This document shows, one piece after another, positions 22,206 to 32,449 of a stretch of DNA of 64,000 bases. A model generated the notes under the pieces. That model worked only from the letters and a program-made list of their open reading frames with translations, did no database searches and was not told the DNA's origin. The position numbers and the translations under genes were made by a program. This DNA comes from Heloderma charlesbogerti (Eukaryota; Chordata; Lepidosauria; Squamata; Helodermatidae): the NCBI GenBank assembly GCA_026122225.1, contig JANEZZ010000728.1, positions 3,596,001-3,660,000 on the forward strand, written 5' to 3'. Positions within the stretch are counted from its first letter, which is position 1. Every line of letters starts with the position of its first letter.

Positions 22206-22305
22206 TAAGGCTGCAGTCCTATATTTATGTACCTGGGAATGAGCCCCATTGAACTCGATGGGACGTACTCCTGAGTAGACATATATAGGATTACACTGTA
22301 AATCT
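22206..22305. repeat. short repeat, AATCCTRTGCAY family
   Basis: AGGCTGCAGTCCTATATTTA pairs with TATATAGGATTACACTGTAA. The middle reads ATTGAACTCGATGGGACGTA. Confidence 0.65.
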
Positions 22306-24104
22306 GCTAAATACAGTGCAAATCATACATAATGATGTTGTATTCCAGCCATTATGGGTGCAATCCTCAATGCTGCTCTGACTATCAGTCAGTGCTGTCA
22401 TGGGTAAACCTAAGGCATACTTGGGATCTGGGATACCTGCATGGTCCAAGGACCCTGCAGCAGCCACTGAAACCCATAGCTCTGGCTGGTTTTCAACATT
22501 TCTTTGCAAATCCCCCCCGCCCCGAGTTGTGGCAATGGTTTGTGAAAGCACCTGGAACTGCCTGGTGAGTTGCGGTTCACATAAACAGCTTCCTCAGTGA
22601 TGCATCCCATGTAGTTACTAAACACATGGGCACTATGCTGCTGTGAGCCACTTAAGAGATTAGGTGGGATCCAGAGAAATATGAAGAAAGTTCTGGTCAT
22701 GCAACTCAGCTTTATTTCCTTTTTCATTCTGCTGCAGCCTTTTGTGTCCTTCCCACAGAACTGCATAATGGCATGGAATATGATGTGTGTGGGGCTAGCT
22801 GTAACCGAATTGTTGGAAATCAGAGAAACGTCCTGTTCTCCATTCCTCCCCCCCCCCATGCAAATTGCTACACTTCAAGAGACTCTGTATTCCACTTGCT
22901 AAGTTTTAGGTGTCTGCTTAAGTTGATTTAAGTAGGCACTTAAAATGTAACATATAAATATGACCCATGTATATTTGCAAACACTGCATTATACAGATCC
23001 TCAGGTTTGCTGCTGCATAACTTTTGAAATGGCTGTTTCAAGTGTGAATCTGGAGTTAGGTATACATTTGATAAGTACAGCATCATGGAAAACATCTTAG
23101 AGTTCAAAATTAAAACAGGTGGCATGGCAGTAATATCTACACAAGATATCTATTTTCAGTTAATCCTATCGCATGAAATGGCATCTTGTGAAAAGCAAAA
23201 TCATGACATGTTGAATCCCACAATGCTGAATAACAAAAAAAGTGGGGAGACTTAATTATAGCAGCCACCTGGCATGCACAGTCAGCATGGCAGTATGCAA
23301 TGTCCTTCTAGAACCACAAAGGCAAATGGGTTTCCTTGAAGAATAATCACTTTCTGTTTTCTACAAGTAAATAACAATTAAGTCTTGTCTGCAACAGTTA
23401 GGAATGAAGCAATATGTGCATGTTAATTTACTGCAGTTCTCCAGCACTGCACTGAAAACAGGTTTGTAAACTTTCCCCAAGTTTAAATAGCAATTTGTAA
23501 TATGGTATGAAGTGATGAAAGAGACTTGCTGTTCGGCAACAGTGAAACAGAGCTTTCCCATGATGCAGATCTCATTGAAATCAGTGTGATTCAGTTGTAT
23601 GTAATGACTCGGGCCCACATGATCAACTAACACAGCATTCCCCAACTTGGTGCCCCTATATATGTCAGACTGCAACTCCCATCATCTCTGGGTAGCACAG
23701 CCAATGGCTGTACTAGCTGGGAATGATAGGAGTTGTAGTATGAAGGGCACCAGGTTGTAAGCTCCACTGAGTTCTATGGAACTTACTCGAGCTAAGCATA
23801 TACAGAATTGCAGCCTAAGTGCACTGAGCTCTTCCTTAACTGTTCTGGCCTAAGTTGCTTCCTTCTTGCTATTGACTTGCCCTGCTGTTGTTGTTTTTTA
23901 AACCCCTCCAGGTTTTGTGTGTTTGAATGCTTTGACAATATAGCTGTTGAGTTGGTGAAATAGGGACTTCAGTAGCAAATTGCATCTAATCTTGAGTGAC
24001 CCTTAGAACCTTTCTGGGTTAACAGCCTATGCATGTAGGATCGGGGTGCATAAACTTTAACGAAAATACGAAGAAAGTGAATTAAAGACCTTTTTCTCCT
24101 GCAG
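22306..24104. other. SLC9A2 intron 3, 3' part
   Basis: Holds a diverged foldback of the CCAGATGTTTTGG group near 23634-23760 (CCCCAACTTGGTGCCCCTAT) and a C tract near 22850. It ends in the acceptor tract TTTTTCTCCTGCAG. Confidence 0.5.
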
Positions 24105-24322
24105 GATTATAGCTTGTGCTATGGCCATGAATAAATATGTGGAGGAGAATGTTTCTCAGAAGTCCTACACTACAATAAAGTATTTCATGAAGATGCTGAG
24201 CAGTGTCAGTGAGACCCTTATTTTTATTTTCATGGGAGTATCCACAGTCGGAAAAAACCATGAGTGGAACTGGGCCTTTGTTTGCTTCACTCTCCTGTTT
24301 TGTTTGATTTGGCGTGCGCTGG
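24105..24322 (+). CDS. SLC9A2: SLC9A2 exon 4: membrane core
   Basis: Acceptor CTCCTGCAG, donor GTAAGA at 24323. It starts with one base completing Ala and ends with one base of Gly, giving 72 whole codons. It encodes [18 protein letters not shown], an extended [20 protein letters not shown] helix and a further hydrophobic segment [17 protein letters not shown]. The [10 protein letters not shown] motif is strongly conserved in plasma-membrane NHEs. Confidence 0.95.
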
Positions 24323-25410
24323 GTAAGAGCCACTTAAAACATTCTAGATTGCACTTTAACATACTTTACAACTGAAACACGCTTATCTTTTATGGAGCAA
24401 TGTCATTGACAAAGAAATAGCTAATCTCAGCAAGAAAGTAAAAACTGCTTGAAAGATATGTCCTTGACAGTGAAGATGGTCTTTCCAGATGACCCCTCAG
24501 TGGTTCTTTCAAGCACTAAAGTAGACCAATCCCTGATCCATCAGCTAAAGCCTGCCTTCATGTAAGGAATGGAAGAAATAGCTTTGTTGCCACAGAATAA
24601 CCTGTGTGTGGGGCGGTGGGTGGTAGACAGGGCCAGTGTCAAGGCGAGGCATGGTTGGTTATCTGCTGAGGGCCCACACCACTGACAAGAGCCCACTGGA
24701 GTTGCTCCTTCTCTTCCCCATTGCAATCTGCTTGTTCACCTGCTTCTTGCTCTGGCCCATTCCAGTGGTGGTGGTGAGAAGGAAGACTCACTGAGGAAGG
24801 GGGTCCATTGAGGGTGTCTTGCCCAACGACCCTCCAAAACCTGGAACCACCACTGTGTGTATGTGTGTGTTGGGGGGAATTGTTTAATCTCTCATTACCT
24901 GGACCAACCATTAGGCAGAGTGAGGGAGTCACCTCAGGCAGCAGATGGTGGTGTGTGTATGAGAGACAGTAGCAGCCCCCGCAACCATTCCCCTCAGTTG
25001 GAAGAAAGAACCAAATGGCCTGCCTCATGGCCCTTAAATTAATCTGCTGTCCTCGGGTGCAGTAGAGGATATTGCTTCATTGCTAATGCTGATGTAAGAG
25101 TCATTGCTAGGGCTGAAGTAAAGAGTCAGTTTAGCTGGCTTCTGTACATGGAATGTAGGGAAAGCACACCTTTGCCTCAGGAGGGAAAATTCTTGGGCTA
25201 GCCCTAGTATTACAGCTTTTTAAAAGTTTTGGCCAATATGTAGAGTCGGGAAATGGGGTAGGGCAAGAGAAATGTATCCATGACAAAAATGAGTTTCAGG
25301 TAATGTTTAATACTAAAATAAGAAATTCTGTTTTGTTGTATGTTTCCACTTACCCAAAATAAGATTTCCCCCCCTCCACTCTTTTCTGACTATTAGTCCT
25401 TGGAGACCAA
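24323..25410. other. SLC9A2 intron 4, 5' part
   Basis: Consensus donor GTAAGA. No clear feature before the nested transposon stack. A short GT-rich run lies near 24853-24870. Confidence 0.45.
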
Positions 25411-26076
25411 GGGCCGATCTACACTTATGGGCTTTTTAGTTTCCAATGAGGTTTCACCGCTTGTCTTTCACACTACGCAGTAGCCGCCTCGAATTGGAAC
25501 CGGAATTTCCCGCTTCTGTGCTCCCGCTTTCAATACCCCGATATCCCAATATTTCCCCTTAATGTGCTCTGATTTTCCGCCTTCACTACCGTATCTGGTC
25601 GTAATCCCCTCACCTGCCTGTCCATATATGGCAGTGTTTCTATTTCCCTCCTGTCCAGTCACAGCTAGGGATGTATGAAAGTTCCGCCACGGATCTCGGG
25701 GAGGCCGAATGCCAGCGCATTTGGCCCCCCGAAATTTGTGGCGGAACGGCCCGCCCCCCCCGGGACGGAACTTACCTTGGGCAGATCTTCCTGGCAGCGG
25801 CGGCGGCTCCGGCGGCGGTTCGGCAGCGGCGGCTGGTCTTCCGACCGGCTGCCGCCGCCGCCATTTCCAGCTAAAAAAAACAAAAACCAAAAAAATGTGA
25901 TAGGCTACGTAAAGATTTATGTAGCCTATCATGGCTAGATTTTTAAAAAACACCGTGATAGGCTACGTAAATGTTTACGTAGCCTATCACGGCTGACTTA
26001 AAAAACACACACACGCGTATGCAAATTGCGGCGGCCATGGCCGCCACCATTTGCGTTCCTTATTTTGGCACGTCTT

Positions 26077-29000
26077 AGTCTACGTAACCCCTTCATGGAT
26101 CACTGCCTTGCTGTGGCGAAGGGGCTTGCGTAACTCAGTGAAGCCATAAGCTATGCTGTGCAGGGCCACCCAAAATGGACAGGTCATGGCAGAGAGTTCT
26201 GACAAAATGTGGTCCACTGGAGAAGGAAATGGCAACCCACTCCAGTATTCTTGCCAAGAAAACCCCATAGAATGTATCACAAGGCTAAAAGAGATGATGC
26301 CGGAAGATGAGCCCCTCAGGTCGGAAGGTGTCCAATATACTAGTGGGGAAGAGCAGAGGGTATTTCCAAGTAGCGCCAGAAAGAGTGAAGCGGCTGGGCC
26401 AAATCCGAAAGGACACTCAGCTGTGGATGTGTCTGGTGGTGAAAAGAAAATCCAATGCTGTAAAGAACAATATTGTTTAGGAACCTGGAATGTCAGATCA
26501 ATGAATCAAGGTAAGCTGGAGGTGGTCAAACATGAGATGGCAAGATTGAACATCGACATCTTTGGAATCAGCGAACTAAAATGGACAGGCATAGGTGAAT
26601 TTAATTCAGGTGACTGTCATATCTACTACTGTGGGCAAGAATCCCTTAGAAGAAATGGAGTAGCACTCATAGTCAACAAAAGGGTGGGAAAAGCAGTACT
26701 GGGGTACAATCTTAAAAACAATAGAATGATCTCAGTACGAATCCAAGGCAAACCATTCAACATCACAGTAATTCAAGTCTATGCCCCAACCACTGATGCT
26801 GAAGAAGCTGAGGTTGATTGAGTCTATGAAGACCTCCAACACCTTCTAGAACTAACACCAAAAAAAGATGTCCTCTTCATCATAGGGGATTGGAATGCTA
26901 AAGTAGGAAGTCAAGAAATCACCGGGATAACAGGCAGGCATGGCCTTGGTGTACAAAATGAAGCAGGCCAAAAGCTAATAGAGTTTTGCCAAGAGAACAC
27001 GCTGATCATAGCAAACACTCTTTTCCAACAGCACAAGAGACGACTCTACATATGGACATCACCAGATGGTCAATATCGAAATCAGATTGATTATGTCCTT
27101 TGCAGCCAAAGATGCTCTATACAGTCAGTAAAAACAAGACCTGGAGCTGACTGTGGCTCAGATCATGAGCTTCCTGTTGCAAAATTTCGGTTCAAATTGA
27201 AGAACATAGGGAAAACCACTAAACCATTCAGGTATGACCTAAATCATATCCCTGATGAATATACAGTGGAGGTGAGGAATAGATTTCAGGGATTAGACCT
27301 GATAGACAGAGTGCCTGAGGAACTATGGACGGAGGTCCGTAACATTGTTCAGGAGGCAGCAACAAAATCCATCCCAAAGAAAAAGAAATGCAGGAAGGCC
27401 AAGTGGCTGTCTGATGAGGCTTTACAAGTAGCTGAGGAAAGAAGGGAAGCGAAAAGCAAGGGAGAAAGGGGAAGATATAGCCAACTGAATGCAGAGTTCC
27501 AGAGAATAGCAAGGAGAGACAAGAAAGTCTTCTTAAATGAACAATGCAAAGAAATTGAGGAAAACAATAGAATGGGAAAGACTAGAGATCTCTTCAAGAA
27601 AATCGGAGATCTCAAGGGAATTTTTGTGCAAAGACGGGCATGATAAAGGACAAAGAAGGCAGGGACCTAACAGAAGCAGATGAGATTAAGAAGAGGTGGC
27701 AAGAATACACAGAAGAACTATACAGGAAAGATCTGAATGTCCCTGATAGCCATGATAGTGCGGTCACTGAACTTGAGCCGGATATCCTCGAGAGTGAAGT
27801 CAAGTGGGCCTTAGGAAGCATTAGTAACAACAAAGCTAGTGGAGATGACAGTATTCCAGCTGAGCTATTTAAAATCCTAAAAGATGATGCTGTTAAAGTA
27901 CTGCACTCAATATGCCAACACATTTGGAACACTCAACAGTGGCCGCAAGACTGGAAAAGGTCAGTTTACATTGCAGTTCCAAAGAAGGGCAACACCAAAG
28001 AGTGTTCAAACTACCGCACAATTGCGATCATTTCACATGCCAGCAAGGTGATGCTCAAAATCCTACAAGCTAGGCTTCAGCAGTATGTGAACCGAGAACT
28101 ACCGGAAGTACAAGCTGGGTTTCGAAGAGGCAGAGGAACTAGAGATCAAATCGCCAACATTCGCTGGATCATGGAGAAAGCAAGAGAATTCCAGAAAAGC
28201 GTCTATTTCTGCTTCATTGACTACGCTAAAGCCTTTGATTGTTTGGATCACAACAAACTGTGGCAAATTCTTAAAGTGATGGGAGTACCAGACCACCTTA
28301 CCTGTCTCCTGAGAAACCTGTACGAGGGTCAAGAAGCAACAGTAAGAACCAGACATGGAACAACCGATTGGTTCAAAATTGGGAAAGGAGTACGACAAGG
28401 CTGCATATTGTCACCCTCCTTATTTAACTTATATGCAGAGTACATCATGAGAATTGCCGGGTTGGATGAATCACAGGTCGGAATTAAGATTGCCGGGAGA
28501 ATTGTCAACAACCTCCGATATGCAGACGATACCACCCTAATGGCAGAAAGCGAAGAGGATCTCAAGAGCCTCTTGTTGAGGGTGAAAGAGGAGAGTGCAA
28601 AAGCTGGTTTGAAACTCAACATTAAAAAAACGAAGATCATGGCATCTGGCCCCATCACTTCCTGGCATATGGAAGGGGAAGAAATGGAAGCTGTGACAGA
28701 CAGATTTATTTTCTTGCGCTCCAAGGTCACCGCAGACGGTGACTGTAGCCATGAAATTAAGACGCTTGCTCCTTGGGAGGAAAGCGATGGCAAACCTAGA
28801 CAGCATAGTAAGAAGCACAGACATCACCTTGCCGACAAAGGTCCGTCTATTCAAAGCTATGGTTTTCCCAGTAGTAATGTATGGCTGTGAGAGCTGGACT
28901 CTAAGGAAGGCTGAGCGCCGAAGAATTGATGCTTTCGAACTGTGGTGCTGGAGAAGACTCTTACGAGTCCCCTGGACTGCAAGGAGGTCAAATCAGTCAA

Positions 29001-29315
29001 TCCTAAAGGAAATCAACCCTGAGTGCTCATTGGAAGGACAGATACTGAAGCTGAAGCTCAAATACTTTGGCCACCTAATGCGAAGAGAAAACTCTCTGGA
29101 AAAGACCCTGATGCTGGGAAAGATTGAAGGCAAAAGGAGAAGGGGACAGCAGAGGATGAGATGGCTAGATAGCATCACCGACGCAATGAATATGAACTTG
29201 AGCACGCTCTGGGAGAGAGCGCAGGACAGGAAGGCCTGGCGTGCTATGGTCCATGGGGTTACGAAGAGTCAGACACGACTGAACGACTGAACAACAACAA
29301 CAACAGTCTATGTAA
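26077..29315 (+). mobile_element. full-length BovB LINE, copy B, with target duplication
   Basis: Element 26088-29304 (3217 bp), flanked by AGTCTACGTAA (26077-26087) and AGTCTATGTAA (29305-29315), an 11-bp target duplication with one change. It has the BovB 5' region (ending in the GAGAAGGAAATGGCAACCCA block), endonuclease, reverse transcriptase and AACAAC tail. The single polyprotein is broken by an in-frame TGA at 26819, a 1-base loss near 27622 and a 2-base loss near 28757 that is also present in copy A. It is inactive. Confidence 0.93.
26153..29290 (+). pseudogene. BovB endonuclease/reverse transcriptase, broken
   Basis: Pieces in order: the N-terminal part and endonuclease start (LGTWNVRSM, GISELKWTG with the catalytic Glu) to the TGA at 26819-26821; the rest of the endonuclease in the same frame (GDWNAKVG, QIDYVLCS, SDHEL) and the linker to 27643; the reverse transcriptase in the next frame from 27640 (IDYAKAFDCLDH, RQGCILSP, YADD near 28520) to 28890; then the C-terminal part back in the first frame from 28739 to the stop at 29290 (FELWCWRRLLRVPW, ending VTKSQTRLND). 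All domains of an RTE element are represented. Confidence 0.9.
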
Positions 29316-29909
29316 AGATTTACGTAGACTAAGACGGCGAAAATAGGGGGAATGCAAATAGCATAGACGCTACGCTATTTGCGTTCCCCTTATTTTCGCC
29401 ATCTTAGTCTACGTAAATGTTTACGTAGACTAAGATGTGCCAAAATAAAAAACGCAAATTTGCGTACGCGCGTTTTCGGTTTTTTTAAAAAAATCAGCCA
29501 TGATAGGCTACATAAACATTTACGTAGCCTATCACGGCTGACTTCAGGGACGCAAATGGCGGCGGCTATGGCTGCCGCCATTTGCGTCCCTGGTAGCCAG
29601 CGGCCGGATGTCCGGCTGCTGGCGGAGCCAGCCGGTGGCTCCGCAGAATTGCTGCGGAGCACAGCCAGCCGGCCACGATTCCAGGGGGGAGGAATGGAGC
29701 GCCTCTCCCTCCTGGCCAGGGTTCCAGGGGGAGGGACAGAACGCCTCCCCCCCACCATCAACATAATCCCGGAAAAGTAAGTCACTTTCATACATCCCTA
29801 GTCACAGCTCTCCACAGCCCCATGTCATCTTCCGGCTACTGATCACATAGCCTCCTCAGCACTCAGTGTTTTCTCAGCAACAAACAAATGGCTGGATGTG
29901 TGCCTGCTT

Positions 29910-29979
29910 GTCTGATCTTGGAAGCTAAGTAGCGTCGGCCCTGGTCAGTAGTTGGATGGGTGACCACCTGGGAATCAGG
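29910..29979 (+). pseudogene. 5S rRNA-like segment, left arm
   Basis: GTCTGATCTTGGAAGCTAAG, then GTCGGCCCTGGTCAGTAGTT and GGATGGGTGACCACCTGGGA match the 3' two thirds of vertebrate 5S rRNA, covering the internal control region (A box AAGCTAAG, C box GGATGGG-GACC). The 5' third is absent and several bases differ, so it is not a working 5S gene. It is probably the head of a 5S-derived SINE. The 18 bases GCATTGAGCAGGGGGTTG that follow are shared with the CR1 3' end at 8247-8264. Confidence 0.85.
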
Positions 29980-30309
29980 CTTCCTGCATTGAGCAGGGGG
30001 TTGTTCTAACCCTTCAAATGAGACTAAGTTTTACCGCCTTCTATCCCCTGCTTCGACTGTTTTTTTTATTAAGGCGTTATCTTTGAAGAATCGTGGCTCC
30101 CCTGCGATGTCCCCCCCCCCAATTCAGGCATGATCTTTGAATCTTCGAAGATCATGCCTGAATTGGGGGGGGGGAAGGTTGTGGAGAAGCCACGATTCTT
30201 CAAAGATAACGCCTTGATTAAAAAAAAACACAGCCGAAGCGGGGGATAGAAGGGGTAAAACGTAGTCTCATTTGAAGGGATAGAACAACCCGCTGCTCAA
30301 TGCAGGAAG

Positions 30310-30379
30310 CCTGATTCCTAGGCGGTCGCCCATCCAACTACTGACCAGGGCCGACTTTGTTTAGCTTCTGAGATCAGAC
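30310..30379 (-). pseudogene. 5S rRNA-like segment, right arm
   Basis: Mirror copy of the left-arm segment with a few differences (CTCAGAAGCTAAACAAAGTC on the - strand). Same truncation at the 5' side, so the pair arose by inverted duplication or by transposition of an already palindromic unit, not by two independent insertions. Confidence 0.85.
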
Positions 30380-30714
30380 AAGTGCATGCACATCCAGCCC
30401 TTTGCTTGTCACTGAGGAAACATTGAGTGCTGAGGAAGCTATGCCATCAGTAGCCGGAAGACAACATGGGGCTGTTGAGAGCTGTGGGCGTGGAATCAGC
30501 AGAAACTGGAAGAGTTTCTGATCCTCCAATGAGAGCCTCCGTCTTTAAGAGCAGGAAAACAGCACAGCGCTCGAGTGTGAATTGAGTTTGTGCGTTCGAT
30601 GAAGCACCACAATGGGGAAAATGGGTGAGTGGATAATCATGTTTTAATGTGAGAGGGTTTAACCCAACAGGACACCGAATTCATTGCAAGCGCGGGCACA
30701 GTGTAGATTGGCCC

Positions 30715-31369
30715 CAGATCTTCATATTTGAAGGGCAATTTTTCATTTCTCCCCTTCTCTTTGGGAGACAAAGAGAGGACCTTTGAGAACAGAGACGGGG
30801 CAGGAGGCCATGTGGCCCTGCAATTTCAGTAAGGAGATTTTGGAAACATACAGGAATTGGAATTCTGATGTGTGTGCTTGAGAGAAAGATTAGTTCTTAT
30901 CCATGTAAGTTCAAGAAATTAGGAAAATAAGGTGGTAGCAAACAACTTTAAAAATAAAATGAAACCCTAAGGAATTCTCTTTATATGTCTTTAATCTGCA
31001 ACAGACCTGGTAGTTACACAGATTAGCTTTTAAAATTCCTCCTAATTTTGGTAACTATGACATTTTCATCCAGAAAATCCCACACCAATGACAGTAAAAA
31101 AAGCTCTCTCTCTTTCTCTGTGTGAGCGAGCGAGCGAGCGAGAGAGAGAGAGAAATGGGGGTGGGAGGGACTCTCATGTTTCCCTGTGAAATAGGAACAC
31201 TTGGGTAGATGTAACATGTAAATACAAGTCATGCATTTCTTTATAATATGATGCAAAATTAAAGACAACATTCTTATTTCATGTTTCTTTTCATTTTAAA
31301 AGTGTCAACTGTCTTAAATTTAGAGTTCTAAGCAGTGTGCGTGTGTGTGTACTTCTCTATTTTCCTTAG
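30715..31369. other. SLC9A2 intron 4, 3' part
   Basis: Contains a (GAGC)n/(GA)n run at about 31123-31153 and a short (GT)n run at 31340-31350 just before the acceptor TTTTCCTTAG. Confidence 0.6.
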
Positions 31370-31572
31370 GGGTTTTTGCATTGACTCAGATCATTAATGT
31401 GTTCAGGACAATTCCTCTAACATTTAAGGACCAATTTATTATCGCCTATGGAGGCCTCCGAGGAGCCATATGTTTTTCTCTTGTTTTCCTGCTTCCTTCT
31501 GCTGTGTTCCCTAGAAAGAAACTTTTTATTACTGCTGCTATTGTGGTGATATTCTTTACAGTCTTCATTCAG
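31370..31572 (+). CDS. SLC9A2: SLC9A2 exon 5: membrane core with GGLRGA motif
   Basis: Acceptor TTTTCCTTAG, donor CAG|GTAAGA. It starts with two bases completing Gly and ends in phase 0 after 67 codons. It encodes [19 protein letters not shown], then [20 protein letters not shown], where the Arg matches the pH-sensing Arg440 of NHE1 by family knowledge, then [22 protein letters not shown], the last transmembrane segments. Confidence 0.95.
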
Positions 31573-31799
31573 GTAAGAATATTGCTATTATTTACTTGTG
31601 CAATGGGACTAGATTGATAATTGTGTTGAAAACCTGCAAGTAGCCAAGTTCCCAGCATTAAACATTTAATGCAAAAAGGAACACATGAGTTGGTAATCCT
31701 AACAAAATAAATGAAATTTACTCCGAAGAGCCTATAATGCAACAAATAATGCCATCTCTTGTCCTCTAATCTTTTATATGCTCATATCTTACCTCTTCT

Positions 31800-32000
31800 A
31801 ATGAAGGTGCTCGCTTACATAAAGGCGTAATACAATACAACATTAAAAACACAATATTAAGAACACTTCCAACGACAGTAAAAACAATTCAAGGAGAAGT
31901 AAAAGGGAGTGGCATGATTAATTTACTTACAGCCCAGGGAATGTCTGGGTGAACAACATGTGTTTTCAGGAGGCATTTAAAAGATGTCACATTTTCTACC
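31800..32000 (-). repeat. LINE 3' UTR-like fragment
   Basis: GCCCAGGGAATGTCTGGGTG and TTTTCAGGAGGCATTTAAAA are typical of the antisense end of L2/CR1-like LINEs and resemble 18860-19068. Family not assigned. Confidence 0.4.
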
Positions 32001-32112
32001 TCTCGAACTGCACAAATTGTTGACTACTAACCTGATTTGTTTGAAAATGTAGTGACTTTCAGAGAAGATACTTTGCTTCCTCCCCCCCGCATTACAGTTG
32101 GAGATAGATAAT

Positions 32113-32433
32113 ATAACCCACACTCAAGGGTTGAGTATGGGTTGAGTGTGGGTTGTCATTGAACTGTAGATTGTTGTTGAAACGTGGGTTATCGTGTTGT
32201 CTGAACCCAGGCACGCTAATAAACATTAATAGTTTCTTAACTACGAACAGCCCATGAAGAGAACCTATGGTTTGTTGTTGCATTGTGAACTGTGGGTTGT
32301 TCGTGGTTAACAAACTATGGTTTGTTAGCACAGCTGGGTTCAGACAACATGCTAACTCATGTTTCAACAACAACCCACAGTTCAACAACACCCCACACTC
32401 AACCCATACTCAACTCTTGAGTGTGGGTTATCA
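32113..32433. repeat. 321-bp palindrome (foldback element)
   Basis: The outermost 44 bases of the arms (ATAACCCACACTCAAGGGTT onward) pair with only about three differences. The pairing continues inward through TTGTTGTTGAAACRTGRGTT and TGTTGTCTGAACCCAG to a centre near 32273. The extra GTTGTGTGAACCCAG at 32435-32449 repeats part of the arm. No coding capacity. Confidence 0.85.
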
Positions 32434-32449
32434 TGTTGTGTGAACCCAG

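Larger units (their letters stand above)
25658..29808. mobile_element. hAT-type palindromic element, copy 2, inverted, split by BovB
   Basis: The element proper is 25666-29800. The exact 8-bp target duplication GTCACAGC lies at 25658-25665 and 29801-29808. The 16-base ends TAGGGATGTATGAAAG and CTTTCATACATCCCTA are perfect inverted repeats. Relative to copy 1 it is reversed. About 907 bp remain after removing the BovB. GC-rich ends and TACGTA stems are as in copy 1. Outward-facing splice-donor-like sites occur at 25770-25775 (minus, CCCAAG|GTAAGT) and 29777-29782 (plus, AAAA|GTAAGT). Confidence 0.9.
29803..30486. repeat. 684-bp near-perfect inverted repeat carrying 5S rRNA-like arms
   Basis: Reading inward from CACAGCTCTC (29803) and from the complement of 30486, both arms give the same text. 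In order this is CAGCCCCATGT, TCTTCCGGCTACTGAT, a 5S-like block, GCATTGAGCAG-GGGTTG, CTTCTATCCCC, AAGGCGTTATCTTTGAAGAA, a run of nine or ten C, then AATTCAGGCATGATCTT. The centre is near 30143. Arms are about 340 bases with few differences. It lies inside the outer element. Confidence 0.92.
25411..30714. mobile_element. outer TIR element, split by later insertions
   Basis: The left end GGGCCGATCTACACT (25411-25425) and the right end AGTGTAGATTGGCCC (30700-30714) are inverted repeats of 15 bases with one mismatch. Flanks are CAA and CAG, an imperfect possible 3-bp duplication. Without the hAT-type insertion (25666-29800 plus one TSD copy) the element is about 1.16 kb: a unique left arm, a 684-bp internal inverted repeat with 5S rRNA-like parts, and a unique right arm. 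No transposase is visible. The end sequence could suit PIF/Harbinger, but the superfamily is inferred weakly. Confidence 0.55.

Noticed and set aside
22410..22859. 149-codon minus-strand ORF in intron 3
   Set aside because: No homology recognised. It overlaps shorter frames in other phases and has no splice-supported context.
25665..25938. CpG-rich block at 25.7-25.9 kb as a gene promoter or CpG island
   Set aside because: It is the terminal part of hAT-type copy 2 and its homologue occurs in copy 1. No host transcript start is supported.
29910..30379. Functional 5S rRNA genes
   Set aside because: The 5' third is missing, several internal bases differ, and both copies sit inside a palindromic repeat.
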